A DNA stretch of 12,132 bases from the NCBI GenBank assembly GCA_902466275.1, contig CABQQJ010000005.1:1-12132 (forward strand). The letters are read 5' to 3'. The notes below the pieces were generated by a model. That model saw nothing but the letters and a program-made list of their open reading frames with translations. It was not told the DNA's origin and did no database searches. The position numbers and the translations under genes were made by a program. The DNA comes from an uncultured Veillonella sp. (GTDB lineage: Bacteria > Bacillota > Negativicutes > Veillonellales > Veillonellaceae). The stretch's first letter is position 1. Each line of letters opens with the position of its first letter. Shown here piece by piece: positions 1-7,398 of this stretch.

Positions 1-345
1 TTGGTAGAACAATATCATGGTGAGGTACCACGTGAATTTGATCAACTGGTAGAATTACCTGGTGTTGGTCGTAAAACGGCTAACGTAGTTGTGTCCGTAT
101 TGTTCGGTACACCTGCCATTGCGGTAGATACCCATGTATTCCGTGTAGCTAATCGATTAAAACTAGGTATTGCTAAAACTCCAGAAGAGATGGAGAAGAA
201 ATTGCAAAAGGCTATCCCTAAAGAGGATTGGGCTGCTGCTCATCACTGGTTGATTTATCATGGCCGTAAATTATGTAAGGCTCGTAAGCCTTTATGTGAA
301 GAATGTTTTTTAAATCATGTATGCCCTTCGGCGGGAAAGGTTTAA
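1..345 (+). CDS. nth: Endonuclease III, C-terminal part (5' end outside window)
   Basis: Base-excision-repair DNA glycosylase/AP lyase that removes oxidised pyrimidines. The visible 114 residues hold the helix-hairpin-helix LPGVGRKTANVV (residues 19-30) with the catalytic lysine at 25, and the following VDTHVFRVANR segment with the catalytic aspartate at 43. At the C-terminus four cysteines (92, 99, 102, 108) have the C-X6-C-X2-C-X5-C spacing of the 4Fe-4S cluster of this family. Family members are about 210 residues long, so roughly 95 N-terminal residues lie upstream of the window; the TTG at base 1 is simply an internal codon. The stop (343-345) is one base before the next start, which suggests co-transcription with the unknown gene downstream. 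MutY is unlikely because the spacing and the VDTH motif are Nth-like and no C-terminal MutT-like domain follows. Confidence 0.95.
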   Translation: MVEQYHGEVPREFDQLVELPGVGRKTANVVVSVLFGTPAIAVDTHVFRVANRLKLGIAKTPEEMEKKLQKAIPKEDWAAAHHWLIYHGRKLCKARKPLCEECFLNHVCPSAGKV

Positions 346-346
346 T

Positions 347-1786
347 ATGAAAGTAAATAACGAAGAATTTATTGCCCTTTGTGCTAATCATGGTATTGAG
401 GGAATTGATATTGTAAATGAGTTAATGCGTTTTAAAGTGCTAGATCAATTGATTTCTAGTAATGCTAGCTCCCGTGAGTGGGGGGTAACGGCAGATGATT
501 TATATGCGTTAGCAGAAAAATCCACAGTAGAATCCTTTGGTCCTGTACCATATGATTTGAATACATTCCAAACTCTTTATGGACCATCCTTTAGAGTGGA
601 ATTGTTTGATTTTATTAGTGACACAGGCATTTTAGAAGGTCTAGATGTAGGCACTATTTGGGAAACTCCTGTTCGTGAAAGTATCGAAGCTCATAGTAAA
701 ACGGGAGAATTGGTTCTGTATGCTTATGTAGAAGAATATGCAGGCATGGTTGAAGAGATTCTTCAATCTTATGAAGATAAAAAAGTCGTTCTGTATACGG
801 CATCTCCCGTGTGTTATAGCATTTTGACACGTTTATATCCAATGGCTCAAATCATTAATCATTGGCCACATCGCAGTTACTTTGACCATATCTTTACAGG
901 TACGGTTGGTATGTTCCAATCCTCTGAAGATATTGTAGAAGAGGTAGCTAATGGTTTGCATAATTTGGTTCCAGAAGGGACTGCTCAATTATTCTTACCT
1001 ACTACAATGGCACAAAATCAATTGGGCTTAAATAATATGGCGTTGCAATTTTTCTTGAACCAAAAACGAGTAGAAGCTATACGAGAATGGACTCCATTAG
1101 GGGCTTATGAAATCGTATATGGTAAATACGATGTTAAAAAGATGCGCGTTGGCTTGCGTGAACGCGTAGGAGATGAGTGGAAAACGATTAATTATATTCC
1201 ATTGCCTCATGGTGTATTTGCTCAATTACCGGTATTCACAGTATTAAATTATGGCTTGTCTTTACGCTCTATTTTATTGCCAGGCGGTCAAACTGATGTA
1301 GCCTTAGGTCAAGATGGTATTTATTGCATTGATAGCCGTGTATCTGAATTAGGTCGCACTGCTCTTATTGAAAGTGGAGCTTATTTTCTTACTTTTAAAC
1401 GTCATACTGATCATATTGATGTAGATATTACGACAGAAGCGCCTGTAGATGATATGTACTGGATGTTCCCAGATGCTGAATTAGTATATATGTGGTATGC
1501 CTATTTCTGCAGCACTACGGGTCAAACATTGATTCAAGAAATCTCCATGCTCGTTCAAACAGCTGAATCCTTTGGCTATATGCTTAGTAGCGTACGTCGT
1601 CGCGTATTAGATGTAAAGAATGAAGCCCAACTAATTAAATCTGTACAGGCTGCTGACGAGGCATATATCAAGGCTGTTACGGAGGCTACAAGGAGTTGGA
1701 AAGAGACCGTAGATTCATTAGGTGCACAAGTTATGCCACCTACAGCTTCTATTGATATTGAAGATTATAGCGACTATAAAAACTAA
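347..1786 (+). CDS. Unrecognised 479-residue cytoplasmic protein, possibly a degenerate methyltransferase fold
   Basis: I do not recognise this protein. The chosen ATG at 347 has a purine-rich ribosome site (GGAAAGG, 334-340) six bases upstream and starts one base after the nth stop; an in-frame ATG at 317 would overlap nth and has no such site. There is no signal peptide or membrane segment, and the protein is acidic with many aromatic residues. Residues about 178-250 read like the second half of an N6-adenine-methyltransferase domain: a hydrophobic strand YFDHIFTG (178-185) where DxxxxNPPY/F would stand, then LVPEGTAQLFLP (207-218), then a helix and strand with KRVEAIREWTP. The catalytic NPPY/F and a glycine-rich SAM loop are not visible, so any methyltransferase relationship would be to a catalytically dead form. 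This is inference from pattern only. The C-terminus (about 410-460) looks helical and charged. The position behind nth need not imply a repair role. Confidence 0.85.
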   Translation: MKVNNEEFIALCANHGIEGIDIVNELMRFKVLDQLISSNASSREWGVTADDLYALAEKSTVESFGPVPYDLNTFQTLYGPSFRVELFDFISDTGILEGLDVGTIWETPVRESIEAHSKTGELVLYAYVEEYAGMVEEILQSYEDKKVVLYTASPVCYSILTRLYPMAQIINHWPHRSYFDHIFTGTVGMFQSSEDIVEEVANGLHNLVPEGTAQLFLPTTMAQNQLGLNNMALQFFLNQKRVEAIREWTPLGAYEIVYGKYDVKKMRVGLRERVGDEWKTINYIPLPHGVFAQLPVFTVLNYGLSLRSILLPGGQTDVALGQDGIYCIDSRVSELGRTALIESGAYFLTFKRHTDHIDVDITTEAPVDDMYWMFPDAELVYMWYAYFCSTTGQTLIQEISMLVQTAESFGYMLSSVRRRVLDVKNEAQLIKSVQAADEAYIKAVTEATRSWKETVDSLGAQVMPPTASIDIEDYSDYKN

Positions 1787-1815
1787 TTGTAAAACTTAGG
1801 CTTTTAGTTTAAAAT
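1787..1815 (+). promoter_or_regulatory. Probable sigma-70/A promoter for the YdbC-like gene
   Basis: TTGTAA (1787-1792) and TAAAAT (1810-1815) are separated by exactly 17 bases. The -35 box begins directly after the stop codon of the upstream gene. Transcription would start near 1822, leaving a leader of about 80 bases that contains a small hairpin (1840-1855). Each box is one or two bases off consensus in AT-rich DNA, so confidence is moderate. Confidence 0.45.
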
Positions 1816-1839
1816 ATATCGTATCCTAAAAAATATGAA

Positions 1840-1855
1840 CTACTAAATATAGTAG
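1840..1855 (+). repeat. Small inverted repeat in the leader of the YdbC-like gene
   Basis: CTACTA-AATA-TAGTAG forms a 6-bp perfect stem with a 4-base loop, 45 bases before the start codon. It is not followed by a T-run, so it is not a convincing terminator. It could be a leader hairpin or an operator, and chance is possible at this length. Confidence 0.3.
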
Positions 1856-1900
1856 GTATGAACCATACTACATAGATGTGTAAGAAAGGAGGACTGACTC

Positions 1901-2170
1901 ATGGCAGTTATTAATTTTGAAATCTTCAAAGTTATCGGTACTTTATCTGAAGATAAAGACGGTTGGAAAAAACAATTAACATGTACTAGCTGGGGCAAAT
2001 ATAATCCTAAGTTTGACCTTCGCGCTTGGGATAGTGAATATACAAGCATGAAAAAAGGTATTACCCTTTCTTTAGAGGAGCTCATTGCATTGCGTGACAT
2101 CCTCAACGAAAGCGACTTGGAAGCTATTTTAGCTGAGGCTATTGAAGAAAAGCAAGCATCCAAGGAATAG
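1901..2170 (+). CDS. YdbC/PC4-like single-stranded nucleic-acid-binding protein
   Basis: A small 89-residue protein of the bacterial YdbC family, whose fold resembles the eukaryotic transcription coactivator PC4; characterised relatives bind single-stranded DNA as dimers. The sequence shows the family pattern: an N-terminal strand with [12 protein letters not shown] (6-17), GW at 21-22, a strand with the [14 protein letters not shown] segment (30-43), then [18 protein letters not shown] (51-68), followed by a C-terminal helix that ends in charged residues. No catalytic residues are expected. A strong ribosome site AAGGAGG (1886-1892) lies eight bases before the ATG. It probably has its own promoter (1787-1815) and is followed by an independent promoter for rpmE. 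The cellular role in this group is not established; family membership is inferred from recall of the conserved tryptophan/PKFD pattern, not from a search. Confidence 0.85.
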   Translation: MAVINFEIFKVIGTLSEDKDGWKKQLTCTSWGKYNPKFDLRAWDSEYTSMKKGITLSLEELIALRDILNESDLEAILAEAIEEKQASKE

Positions 2171-2180
2171 TATTGGCAAC

Positions 2181-2209
2181 TTGCATTTGTACAAGTGTCA
2201 TGCTATAAT
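2181..2209 (+). promoter_or_regulatory. Strong extended -10 promoter for rpmE
   Basis: TTGCAT (2181-2186), a 17-base spacer, then TGC-TATAAT, giving a perfect -10 hexamer (2204-2209) with the extended TG element at 2201-2202. The start site would be near 2216, about 34 bases before the rpmE ATG. The spacer holds an 8-bp palindrome TTGTACAA (2187-2194), with the longer imperfect repeat ACTTG...CAAGT (2179-2196). It could be an operator but is short. Confidence 0.7.
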
Positions 2210-2249
2210 CTATAAGAATAATATTGATTGTCGGAAAGAGGTGTATAGA

Positions 2250-2447
2250 ATGAAACAAGGTATTCATCCAGACTATAAAGAAGCTACAGTAACTTGCGGT
2301 TGTGGCAACACATTCAAAACTGGCTCTGTAAAAGAAGACCTTCGTGTAGACGTTTGCTCCAAATGCCATCCGTTCTTCACTGGTCAACAACGTGCGGCTC
2401 AAGCTCGTGGTCGTATTGAACAATTTAACAAACGTTACGGCAAATAA
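2250..2447 (+). CDS. rpmE: 50S ribosomal protein L31, zinc-binding type
   Basis: A component of the large ribosomal subunit at the 50S/30S bridge. The 65-residue product has the full family pattern [20 protein letters not shown], ending in [13 protein letters not shown], which is the usual length. Cysteines 16, 18, 36 and 39 are all present, so this is the C+ form that holds zinc rather than the zinc-independent paralogue made under zinc starvation. Longer in-frame starts upstream are rejected because ATG 2250 follows a ribosome site (AAAGAGG, about 2235-2241) and begins at the conserved N-terminus. It is preceded by an extended -10 promoter and followed by a hairpin (2473-2493). In B. subtilis rpmE also lies close upstream of prfA and prmC. 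Confidence 0.97.
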   Translation: MKQGIHPDYKEATVTCGCGNTFKTGSVKEDLRVDVCSKCHPFFTGQQRAAQARGRIEQFNKRYGK

Positions 2448-2470
2448 TTTGTTTTGTAATGTAACATGTA

Positions 2471-2499
2471 TTGGCAGGGCTGTTGGCTCTGCCTATATT
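2471..2499 (+). promoter_or_regulatory. Possible promoter overlapping the rpmE terminator
   Basis: TTGGCA (2471-2476), 17-base spacer, TATATT (2494-2499). Transcription would start near 2506, about 14 bases before the GTG start of the next gene and just including its ribosome site. The spacer is the terminator hairpin itself. The match may be fortuitous. Confidence 0.35.
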
Positions 2500-2500
2500 T
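2473..2500 (+). terminator. Probable rpmE terminator or attenuator
   Basis: GGCAGGGC-TGTTG-GCTCTGCC forms an 8-bp GC-rich stem with one G-U pair and a 5-base loop, followed by TATATTT. The U-tract is interrupted, so termination may be partial and let some transcription continue into the DUF1385-prfA-prmC genes. The same bases can also be read as a promoter (TTGGCA 2471-2476, 17 bases, TATATT 2494-2499). Confidence 0.6.
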
Positions 2501-2519
2501 GTTTATGAGAGGAGATCTT

Positions 2520-3410
2520 GTGAACAGAGAACGTATAAAAAAGTTTGTCGGAGGACAGGCTGTGATCGAAGGTGTCATGATGAGAGGCCCTGGTTATACG
2601 GCAACTGCCGTACGTGAGCCTGCGGGAACTATTGTAGTTCAAAAAGAAGCTACAAAGTCCATTGCTGACACATATCCAATATTGAAAAAACCATTTCTTC
2701 GTGGCTGTGTAGCTCTCTATGAATCTCTAGTGATAGGCATGAAGGCTTTATCCTTCTCCGCTAAGGCTGCTGGCGATGAAGAGGAAGAAATGTCTAATAG
2801 TGAAATTGCCATTACTATGGTTATTTCCACCATCTTTGCGATAGCTGTATTTTTGGCATTGCCTACATTTATCGTAAAATTTATTCCTGGTGTACAGGAT
2901 AATCATGTTGTATTAAATCTCATTGAAGGTGTCATTCGTTTAGTACTTTTCTTACTTTATATTTGGGGGATTGGTCTTACGAAGGATATTCAACGAGTTT
3001 TCCAATATCATGGGGCAGAGCATAAAACGATTCATACTTATGAATTAGATTTGCCTTTAACTGTAGAAAACGTTCGCCAACAAAGTCGCTTGCATGCGCG
3101 ATGTGGTACAAACTTCTTACTTATTGTTATGGTAGTTAGTATCTTTGTATTTGCTTTCTTGGGTTGGCCCAATTTGTTGGAACGTATCGTGAGCCGCGTA
3201 CTCCTTATGCCTGTAGTAGCTGGTATTGCGTACGAGGTGATTCGTCTTGCTGGACGTAGCGATCATTCTTTTGTGAAAGCTCTTATTAAACCAGGTCTTG
3301 CGTTACAATATATGACAACGCGTGAACCAGAAGATGATCAAATTGAAGTTGCTATACGAGCTTTAGAAGAGGTCCGTCCGCCTGAGAGTGACGCATATGA
3401 AGAGGAATAA
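2520..3410 (+). CDS. YqhQ/DUF1385 family membrane protein, putative metal-dependent
   Basis: A conserved membrane protein of the DUF1385/YqhQ family with no firmly established function. The GTG start at 2520 is chosen because a strong ribosome site AGAGGAGA (2508-2515) precedes it and the protein then begins with the family signature [14 protein letters not shown] (11-24); an upstream ATG at 2466 would lie across the terminator hairpin. The 296 residues contain four likely membrane segments (about 98-122, 130-155, 199-220, 228-245). Between the second and third are conserved polar motifs: HGAEHKTIH (164-172) and HARCGTNF (192-199). The clustered His, Glu and Cys suggest metal binding, which is inference. 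Its stop is 2 bases before prfA, so it is almost certainly co-transcribed with the release-factor genes, a neighbourhood also seen elsewhere in Firmicutes. Confidence 0.9.
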   Translation: MNRERIKKFVGGQAVIEGVMMRGPGYTATAVREPAGTIVVQKEATKSIADTYPILKKPFLRGCVALYESLVIGMKALSFSAKAAGDEEEEMSNSEIAITMVISTIFAIAVFLALPTFIVKFIPGVQDNHVVLNLIEGVIRLVLFLLYIWGIGLTKDIQRVFQYHGAEHKTIHTYELDLPLTVENVRQQSRLHARCGTNFLLIVMVVSIFVFAFLGWPNLLERIVSRVLLMPVVAGIAYEVIRLAGRSDHSFVKALIKPGLALQYMTTREPEDDQIEVAIRALEEVRPPESDAYEEE

Positions 3411-3412
3411 AC

Positions 3413-4495
3413 ATGTTAGTTGATAAATTACAAGTTATTGAAGATAAATTTATGGATCTTGAGCAGCGCATCAGTGACCCTGAAGTCATTGCTCGCCAAG
3501 ATGAATGGCGTAAATTAACACGTCAACATGCTCAATTATCTGAAACAGTTGAAACATTCCGTACTTATAAAAAAGTATTAGCTGGTATTGATGAAGCTAT
3601 GGAAGTTATTGAAGATAAATCCATGGATGAAGAATTCCGCGAAATGGCACAAGAGGAATTGAAAGAGTTAAAACCTCAAAAAGAGGAATTGGAAGAAAAG
3701 TTGCAAGTTCTATTATTGCCTAAGGATCCTAATGATGATAAAAATATTATCATTGAGATTCGCGGGGGCGCTGGCGGTGATGAAGCTGCATTATTTGCAG
3801 GCGATCTATTCCGCATGTACACAAAATATGCGGAAAGCCAAGGCTGGCGTTGTGAGATTATCGATGCTAATGAACCAGAGCTTGGTGGCTTTAAAGAGGT
3901 TATTTTCTCTGTGGATGGTGAAAATGTATACTCTAAGATGAAATTTGAATCGGGTGTACATCGTGTACAACGTGTACCGGCTACAGAAACACAAGGCCGT
4001 GTACATACATCTACAGTTACAGTAGCCGTATTGCCAGAGATGGAAGATGTTGATATTGAAGTTAATGAAAAAGATTTAAAAATTGATACATATCGTGCGA
4101 GTGGTGCCGGTGGTCAGCATATCAATAAAACGGAGTCTGCTGTTCGTATTACACACTTACCATCTGGTATCGTTGTAGCGTGTCAAGATCAACGATCTCA
4201 ATTACAAAACCGTGAAAAAGCTATGCGTGTATTGCGTGCTAAGTTACAGGATCAAGCTGAACAAGAGGCCATTTCTAGTATGGCTGCAGATCGTAAGAGT
4301 CAAGTCGGCACAGGTGATCGTAGTGAACGTATTCGCACCTATAACTACCCACAAGGTCGCGTCACAGATCATCGTATTAATTTAACATTATATAAATTAG
4401 ATGCTATTTTAAATGGCGATCTTGATGAAATTATTCAAGCCTTAAATGCTGCAGACCAAGCGGCAAAAATGCAGGAGGCTAATACAAATGCATAA
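3413..4495 (+). CDS. prfA: Peptide chain release factor 1
   Basis: Decodes UAA and UAG stop codons and triggers release of the finished protein. The 360-residue product is full length. The codon-recognition tripeptide P-A-T is at 189-191, which identifies RF1 (RF2 would carry SPF), and the catalytic GGQ loop ([12 protein letters not shown]) places the glutamine at 235, the same number as the methylated Gln235 of E. coli RF1. An acidic, charged N-terminal helical domain (about 1-105) and the [13 protein letters not shown] segment (117-129) are typical. The ATG at 3413 follows AGAGGAA (3401-3407), which lies inside the end of the preceding gene, and the two genes are separated by only 2 bases. 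The downstream prmC overlaps its last 8 bases, so translation is likely coupled to that of its modifying enzyme. No programmed frameshift is expected or seen, unlike many prfB genes. Confidence 0.98.
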   Translation: MLVDKLQVIEDKFMDLEQRISDPEVIARQDEWRKLTRQHAQLSETVETFRTYKKVLAGIDEAMEVIEDKSMDEEFREMAQEELKELKPQKEELEEKLQVLLLPKDPNDDKNIIIEIRGGAGGDEAALFAGDLFRMYTKYAESQGWRCEIIDANEPELGGFKEVIFSVDGENVYSKMKFESGVHRVQRVPATETQGRVHTSTVTVAVLPEMEDVDIEVNEKDLKIDTYRASGAGGQHINKTESAVRITHLPSGIVVACQDQRSQLQNREKAMRVLRAKLQDQAEQEAISSMAADRKSQVGTGDRSERIRTYNYPQGRVTDHRINLTLYKLDAILNGDLDEIIQALNAADQAAKMQEANTNA

Positions 4496-5357
4496 GGAGA
4501 TTTGGACAATCGGTCGTATTCTCCAGTGGACAGAGCAGTACTTTCAAAGCAAGGAGATGGATACACCTCGACTTGATGGGGAAGTACTGCTTTCTCACGT
4601 TTTAGGTAAAGATCGTATTTATCTATATACCCATTATGACCAACCGCTTATTCAAGACGAGCTCGATGCCTTTAGGCCTCTCGTTCAACAACGGGCTAAG
4701 GGGCATTGTGTAGCGGCTATCATTGGGGAAAAGGACTTTATGGGGTTGACCTTTAAGGTGAATGATAAGGTATTGATTCCACGACCTGATACGGAAACCT
4801 TGATTGAGCATGTACTAGGTACTTATCCAAAAGATAGTAATGTGCGTATTCTTGATGTATGCACAGGCCCTGGTACGATATTGTTAAGTTTACTACACTA
4901 TTTGCCGAATGCGTGTGGTGTAGGTCTTGAAATATCTACCGATGCTTTGTCAGTGGCTGAGGAGAATAGGGAAAGATTTAACTTAAATGATCGTGTTCAA
5001 TTTATAGAATCCGATATGTTTTCTGGTTTGGTAGGTAAAACTGAGAAGTTTGACCTCATCGTATCGAATCCACCATATATCCGTACAGGAGATGCTAAAT
5101 TATTGTCCCAGGATGTATTAAATGAGCCTCATATTGCATTATTTGGTGGAGAGGATGGGCTTCAATTTTATCGAATCTTAGCTAAAGAATGTAGAAATTA
5201 TTTAAACGTTAATGGCCGTGTGGCGTTTGAAGTAGGCTTTGACCAAGCAGAAGAGGTAGGTGCTTTATTGCAAGAAACAGGTCAATATTCGAATATTCAA
5301 TTTATAGCTGACCTCGGTGGTCATAACCGGGTAGTGACAGCTGTATATGAGGGCTAA
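4488..5357 (+). CDS. prmC: Release factor glutamine N5-methyltransferase
   Basis: Transfers a methyl group from S-adenosylmethionine to the glutamine of the GGQ loop of RF1 and RF2, which raises their release activity. The 289-residue protein has an N-terminal helical substrate-binding domain (about 1-100) and a Rossmann domain: motif [10 protein letters not shown] (122-130), a small variant of the usual GTGSG loop, and the substrate-glutamine motif NPPY at 194-197 preceded by FDLIVS. The ATG at 4488 is chosen over one at 4446 because AGGAGG (4473-4478) sits ten bases upstream and it gives the normal N-terminus; it overlaps the prfA stop by 8 bases. It lies next to its own substrate gene, as in many bacteria. 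Confidence 0.96.
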   Translation: MHKEIWTIGRILQWTEQYFQSKEMDTPRLDGEVLLSHVLGKDRIYLYTHYDQPLIQDELDAFRPLVQQRAKGHCVAAIIGEKDFMGLTFKVNDKVLIPRPDTETLIEHVLGTYPKDSNVRILDVCTGPGTILLSLLHYLPNACGVGLEISTDALSVAEENRERFNLNDRVQFIESDMFSGLVGKTEKFDLIVSNPPYIRTGDAKLLSQDVLNEPHIALFGGEDGLQFYRILAKECRNYLNVNGRVAFEVGFDQAEEVGALLQETGQYSNIQFIADLGGHNRVVTAVYEG

Positions 5358-5358
5358 T

Positions 5359-6390
5359 ATGGATACTAAAATCATTACAAATCCATCAGAACAAGATATA
5401 GATACTTTAGCCCGTGCTTTGCGCAATGGTGAATTGGTGTCTATTCCTACAGAAACTGTATATGGATTAGGTGCAAATGGTCTAGATCCAGAGGCGATGG
5501 ATAAAATCTATGCTGCCAAAGGTCGTCCTTCAGATAATCCATTGATTTTACATGTTCCTAATAGTGAAAGTATAAAACCTTTGGTAACAGAAATTTCTGC
5601 TACGGCGCAAGCCTTAATGGATGCATTCTGGCCAGGGCCATTAACGATTACATTGCCTAAATCTGATTTAGTGCCAGATCGTGCAACAGGTGGGTTAACT
5701 CGTGTGGCGCTTCGGGGTCCTGATCATGAGGCATGTCGAGTATTATTAGAGCGTGCAGGCATACCTATAGCGGCACCTAGTGCCAATATTTCAGGGCGCC
5801 CAAGTCCAACTACTGCAGAAGATGTATATAATGATATGAATGGTCGCATTTCCTATATATTAGATGCTGGTCCATGTACGATTGGTGTAGAGTCTACTGT
5901 TGTAGAAGTCCATGATGATAAGGTCATTATATTAAGACCTGGTGGAATTACAAAAGCACAGCTTGAACGTGTGGTGTCTACTGTTGAGTATGATACTGCT
6001 TTAGTCAATGCAACCACTACACCAAAGGCTCCTGGCATGAAGTATACGCATTATGCGCCTGATGCACCTATGACAGTTGTTGTAGGTAATCCAGAGGACA
6101 TAGCATCTATGTTTAAGGCGCTTTCAGAAGGCATAGAAGGTCCCATAGGGTGTTTGGTAAGTCATGAAACGTATAACTTGATTAAAGAGGATGGACGATT
6201 TATGTGCCATTGTTTTGGCCATCATAGAGATGCGTTAGCATTGGGGCACGACTTTTATAAAAGTCTATTACATTTTAATGAAAATCATGTTACGCTAATC
6301 CTAGCAGAAGGTGTTGATGATGATGGTTTCGGTGTTGCCATTATGAATCGAATGGAAAAAGCATCGAGTCATCATATCATTTATAAGTAA
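5359..6390 (+). CDS. Sua5-type threonylcarbamoyl-AMP synthase
   Basis: Makes threonylcarbamoyl-AMP from threonine, bicarbonate and ATP, the first step of t6A modification at position 37 of ANN-decoding tRNAs; the TsaB/D/E machinery then transfers it. The N-terminal YrdC/TsaC domain (about 1-210) shows SIPTETVYGLGAN (28-40), KGRPSDNPL (54-62), PSANISGRPSP (140-150) and GVESTVV (176-182). After PGMKYTHYAP (225-234), the linker typical of Sua5, comes an extra C-terminal Sua5 domain to 343, so this is the two-domain form rather than the short TsaC. ATG 5359 is preferred to the in-frame ATG 5347 because GAGGG (5349-5353) is correctly spaced for the former. It starts one base after prmC, so they are co-transcribed. 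B. subtilis ywlC is the equivalent. Confidence 0.95.
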   Translation: MDTKIITNPSEQDIDTLARALRNGELVSIPTETVYGLGANGLDPEAMDKIYAAKGRPSDNPLILHVPNSESIKPLVTEISATAQALMDAFWPGPLTITLPKSDLVPDRATGGLTRVALRGPDHEACRVLLERAGIPIAAPSANISGRPSPTTAEDVYNDMNGRISYILDAGPCTIGVESTVVEVHDDKVIILRPGGITKAQLERVVSTVEYDTALVNATTTPKAPGMKYTHYAPDAPMTVVVGNPEDIASMFKALSEGIEGPIGCLVSHETYNLIKEDGRFMCHCFGHHRDALALGHDFYKSLLHFNENHVTLILAEGVDDDGFGVAIMNRMEKASSHHIIYK

Positions 6391-6432
6391 ATTTACTAGC
6401 ATAAAAATGTCCACTGATAATAGAAATATGTC

Positions 6433-6460
6433 TTTACATATTGGATGAATTTGCTATAAT
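6433..6460 (+). promoter_or_regulatory. Extended -10 promoter for the ywlE-like/rpiB/glyA operon
   Basis: TTTACA (6433-6438), 16-base spacer, then TGC-TATAAT with a perfect -10 hexamer at 6455-6460 and the TG extension at 6452-6453. The TGCTATAAT block is identical to that of the rpmE promoter. The start site would be near 6467, 36 bases before the next ATG. Confidence 0.65.
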
Positions 6461-6468
6461 GTATAAAG

Positions 6469-6487
6469 TAATCACAAAATGTGATTA
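6469..6487 (+). repeat. 19-base palindrome at the predicted transcription start, candidate operator
   Basis: TAATCACA-AAA-TGTGATTA is a perfect 8-bp inverted repeat with a 3-base centre, starting nine bases after the -10 hexamer and ending three bases before the ribosome site AAGGA (6491-6495). It is placed where a repressor would block initiation. It could also be a 5' stabilising hairpin. The half-site order (TCACA then TGTGA) is the reverse of a CRP/FNR site, so I assign no factor. Confidence 0.45.
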
Positions 6488-6502
6488 AGTAAGGATGTTA
6501 TT

Positions 6503-6949
6503 ATGAATATTTTATTTGTATGTACCGGTAACACTTGCCGCAGCCCTATGGCTGAAGGTATTACACGGGCCCTTGCAGCGGAGCAACATAAGGATGTGAC
6601 GACTGTATCAGCTGGTCTATTTGCCGCTTATGGAGCAAAGCCAACTGAACAAGCCGTTGAAGCTATCCGTTCCATTGCAGATATTTCTGATCATGAATCG
6701 AGACCATTGACAATGGAACTCGTGAATGCAGCAGATCTTATCATTGGTATGACGAAAGATCATAAATCTGTACTACTTCGCCAATTCCCCTTTGAGGAAG
6801 GTAAAATTAAAACAATTTCCGAGTGGGGTGGTCTAGATGGTGATGTTACGGACCCATATGGATCTGATCAAACCGTATATAATCAATGTGCGGAACAAAT
6901 TTATCACTTAGTAGAGGCTGGTCTTAGATCAGTGCCTCAGAAGGCGTAG
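6503..6949 (+). CDS. YwlE-type protein arginine phosphatase (low-molecular-weight phosphatase family)
   Basis: Removes phosphate from phospho-arginine residues in proteins, countering McsB-type arginine kinases; the fold is that of low-molecular-weight tyrosine phosphatases. The 148 residues begin with the P-loop VCTGNTCRSPMAE (6-18): the nucleophile is Cys7 and the phosphate-binding arginine is Arg13 (C-X5-R). Position 11 is threonine, the residue linked to arginine-phosphate selectivity in B. subtilis YwlE, where tyrosine phosphatases usually have isoleucine. The general-acid aspartate is Asp117 in the DPYGSD segment. It is the first gene after a new promoter and lies 11 bases before rpiB. 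The order sua5-ywlE-rpiB-glyA matches B. subtilis ywlC-ywlE-ywlF-glyA. Activity on phospho-tyrosine cannot be excluded from sequence alone. Confidence 0.92.
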   Translation: MNILFVCTGNTCRSPMAEGITRALAAEQHKDVTTVSAGLFAAYGAKPTEQAVEAIRSIADISDHESRPLTMELVNAADLIIGMTKDHKSVLLRQFPFEEGKIKTISEWGGLDGDVTDPYGSDQTVYNQCAEQIYHLVEAGLRSVPQKA

Positions 6950-6960
6950 GAGATGAAATT

Positions 6961-7398
6961 ATGAAAGTTGCAATCGGTTGTGATCATGGCGGATTAAATC
7001 TGAAGGAATCTGTTAAAGAAGTATTGAGTGCATTGGGACATGAAGTAGAGGATTTTGGTTGTTATTCAGCTGAGTCTTGTGACTATCCTGATATTGCAGT
7101 ACCTGTAGCAAATGCAGTTGTATCTGGTCAAGCAGATCGCGGTATTTTGATTTGTGGTACTGGTATCGGTATTGGTATTGCAGCAAATAAGATAGCGGGC
7201 ATTCGCGCTGCTCTTTGTCATGATACATTCTCTGCTCATGCATGTCGTGAACATAATGACGCAAATATTCTCACTATGGGGGAACGCGTTATTGGTCCTG
7301 GCCTAGCTAACGATATTGTAGCCATCTTTATGGAAACAGAGTTCGAAGGTGGTCGTCACGCACGCCGTGTAGAGAAAATTAAAGCATTAGAGAAATAA
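6961..7398 (+). CDS. rpiB: Ribose-5-phosphate isomerase B
   Basis: Interconverts ribose 5-phosphate and ribulose 5-phosphate in the pentose phosphate pathway, supplying ribose for PRPP and nucleotides. The 145-residue length and motifs are typical: CDHGG at 7-11 with Asp8 and His9, DYPD (41-44), the active-site CGTGIGIGIAANK (65-77) with catalytic Cys65, and REHNDAN (96-102) with the conserved His98. The loop after GTGIG reads IGIAANK where MSIAANK is more usual, a mild change. The alternative reading as a galactose-6-phosphate isomerase subunit (LacA/LacB) is unlikely because a single full-length gene stands in a housekeeping cluster. It follows the phosphatase by 11 bases with GGAG (6949-6952) as ribosome site. 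Confidence 0.95.
   Translation: MKVAIGCDHGGLNLKESVKEVLSALGHEVEDFGCYSAESCDYPDIAVPVANAVVSGQADRGILICGTGIGIGIAANKIAGIRAALCHDTFSAHACREHNDANILTMGERVIGPGLANDIVAIFMETEFEGGRHARRVEKIKALEK

Noticed and set aside
1843..2423. Minus-strand open frames of about 100 codons across the ydbC-like and rpmE genes
   Set aside because: They lie over well-supported + strand genes, lack ribosome sites and show compositions typical of antisense frames (Ser/Leu/Thr-rich, no recognisable motif).
2466..2519. N-terminal extension of the DUF1385 protein from ATG 2466
   Set aside because: The extension crosses the rpmE terminator hairpin, has no ribosome site, and the family signature begins right after the GTG at 2520.
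5347..5358. Alternative Sua5 start at ATG 5347, overlapping prmC
   Set aside because: The GAGGG ribosome site (5349-5353) lies inside this extension and is correctly spaced for ATG 5359.
6469..6487. Reading the palindrome as a CRP/FNR site
   Set aside because: The half-sites run TCACA...TGTGA with a 3-base centre; the CRP-type site is TGTGA-N6-TCACA.
7013..7264. Minus-strand open frame rich in Tyr/Gln over rpiB
   Set aside because: The QYQYRYQYH-like composition is the reverse complement of the Gly/Ile-rich RpiB loop; rpiB itself has all catalytic motifs.
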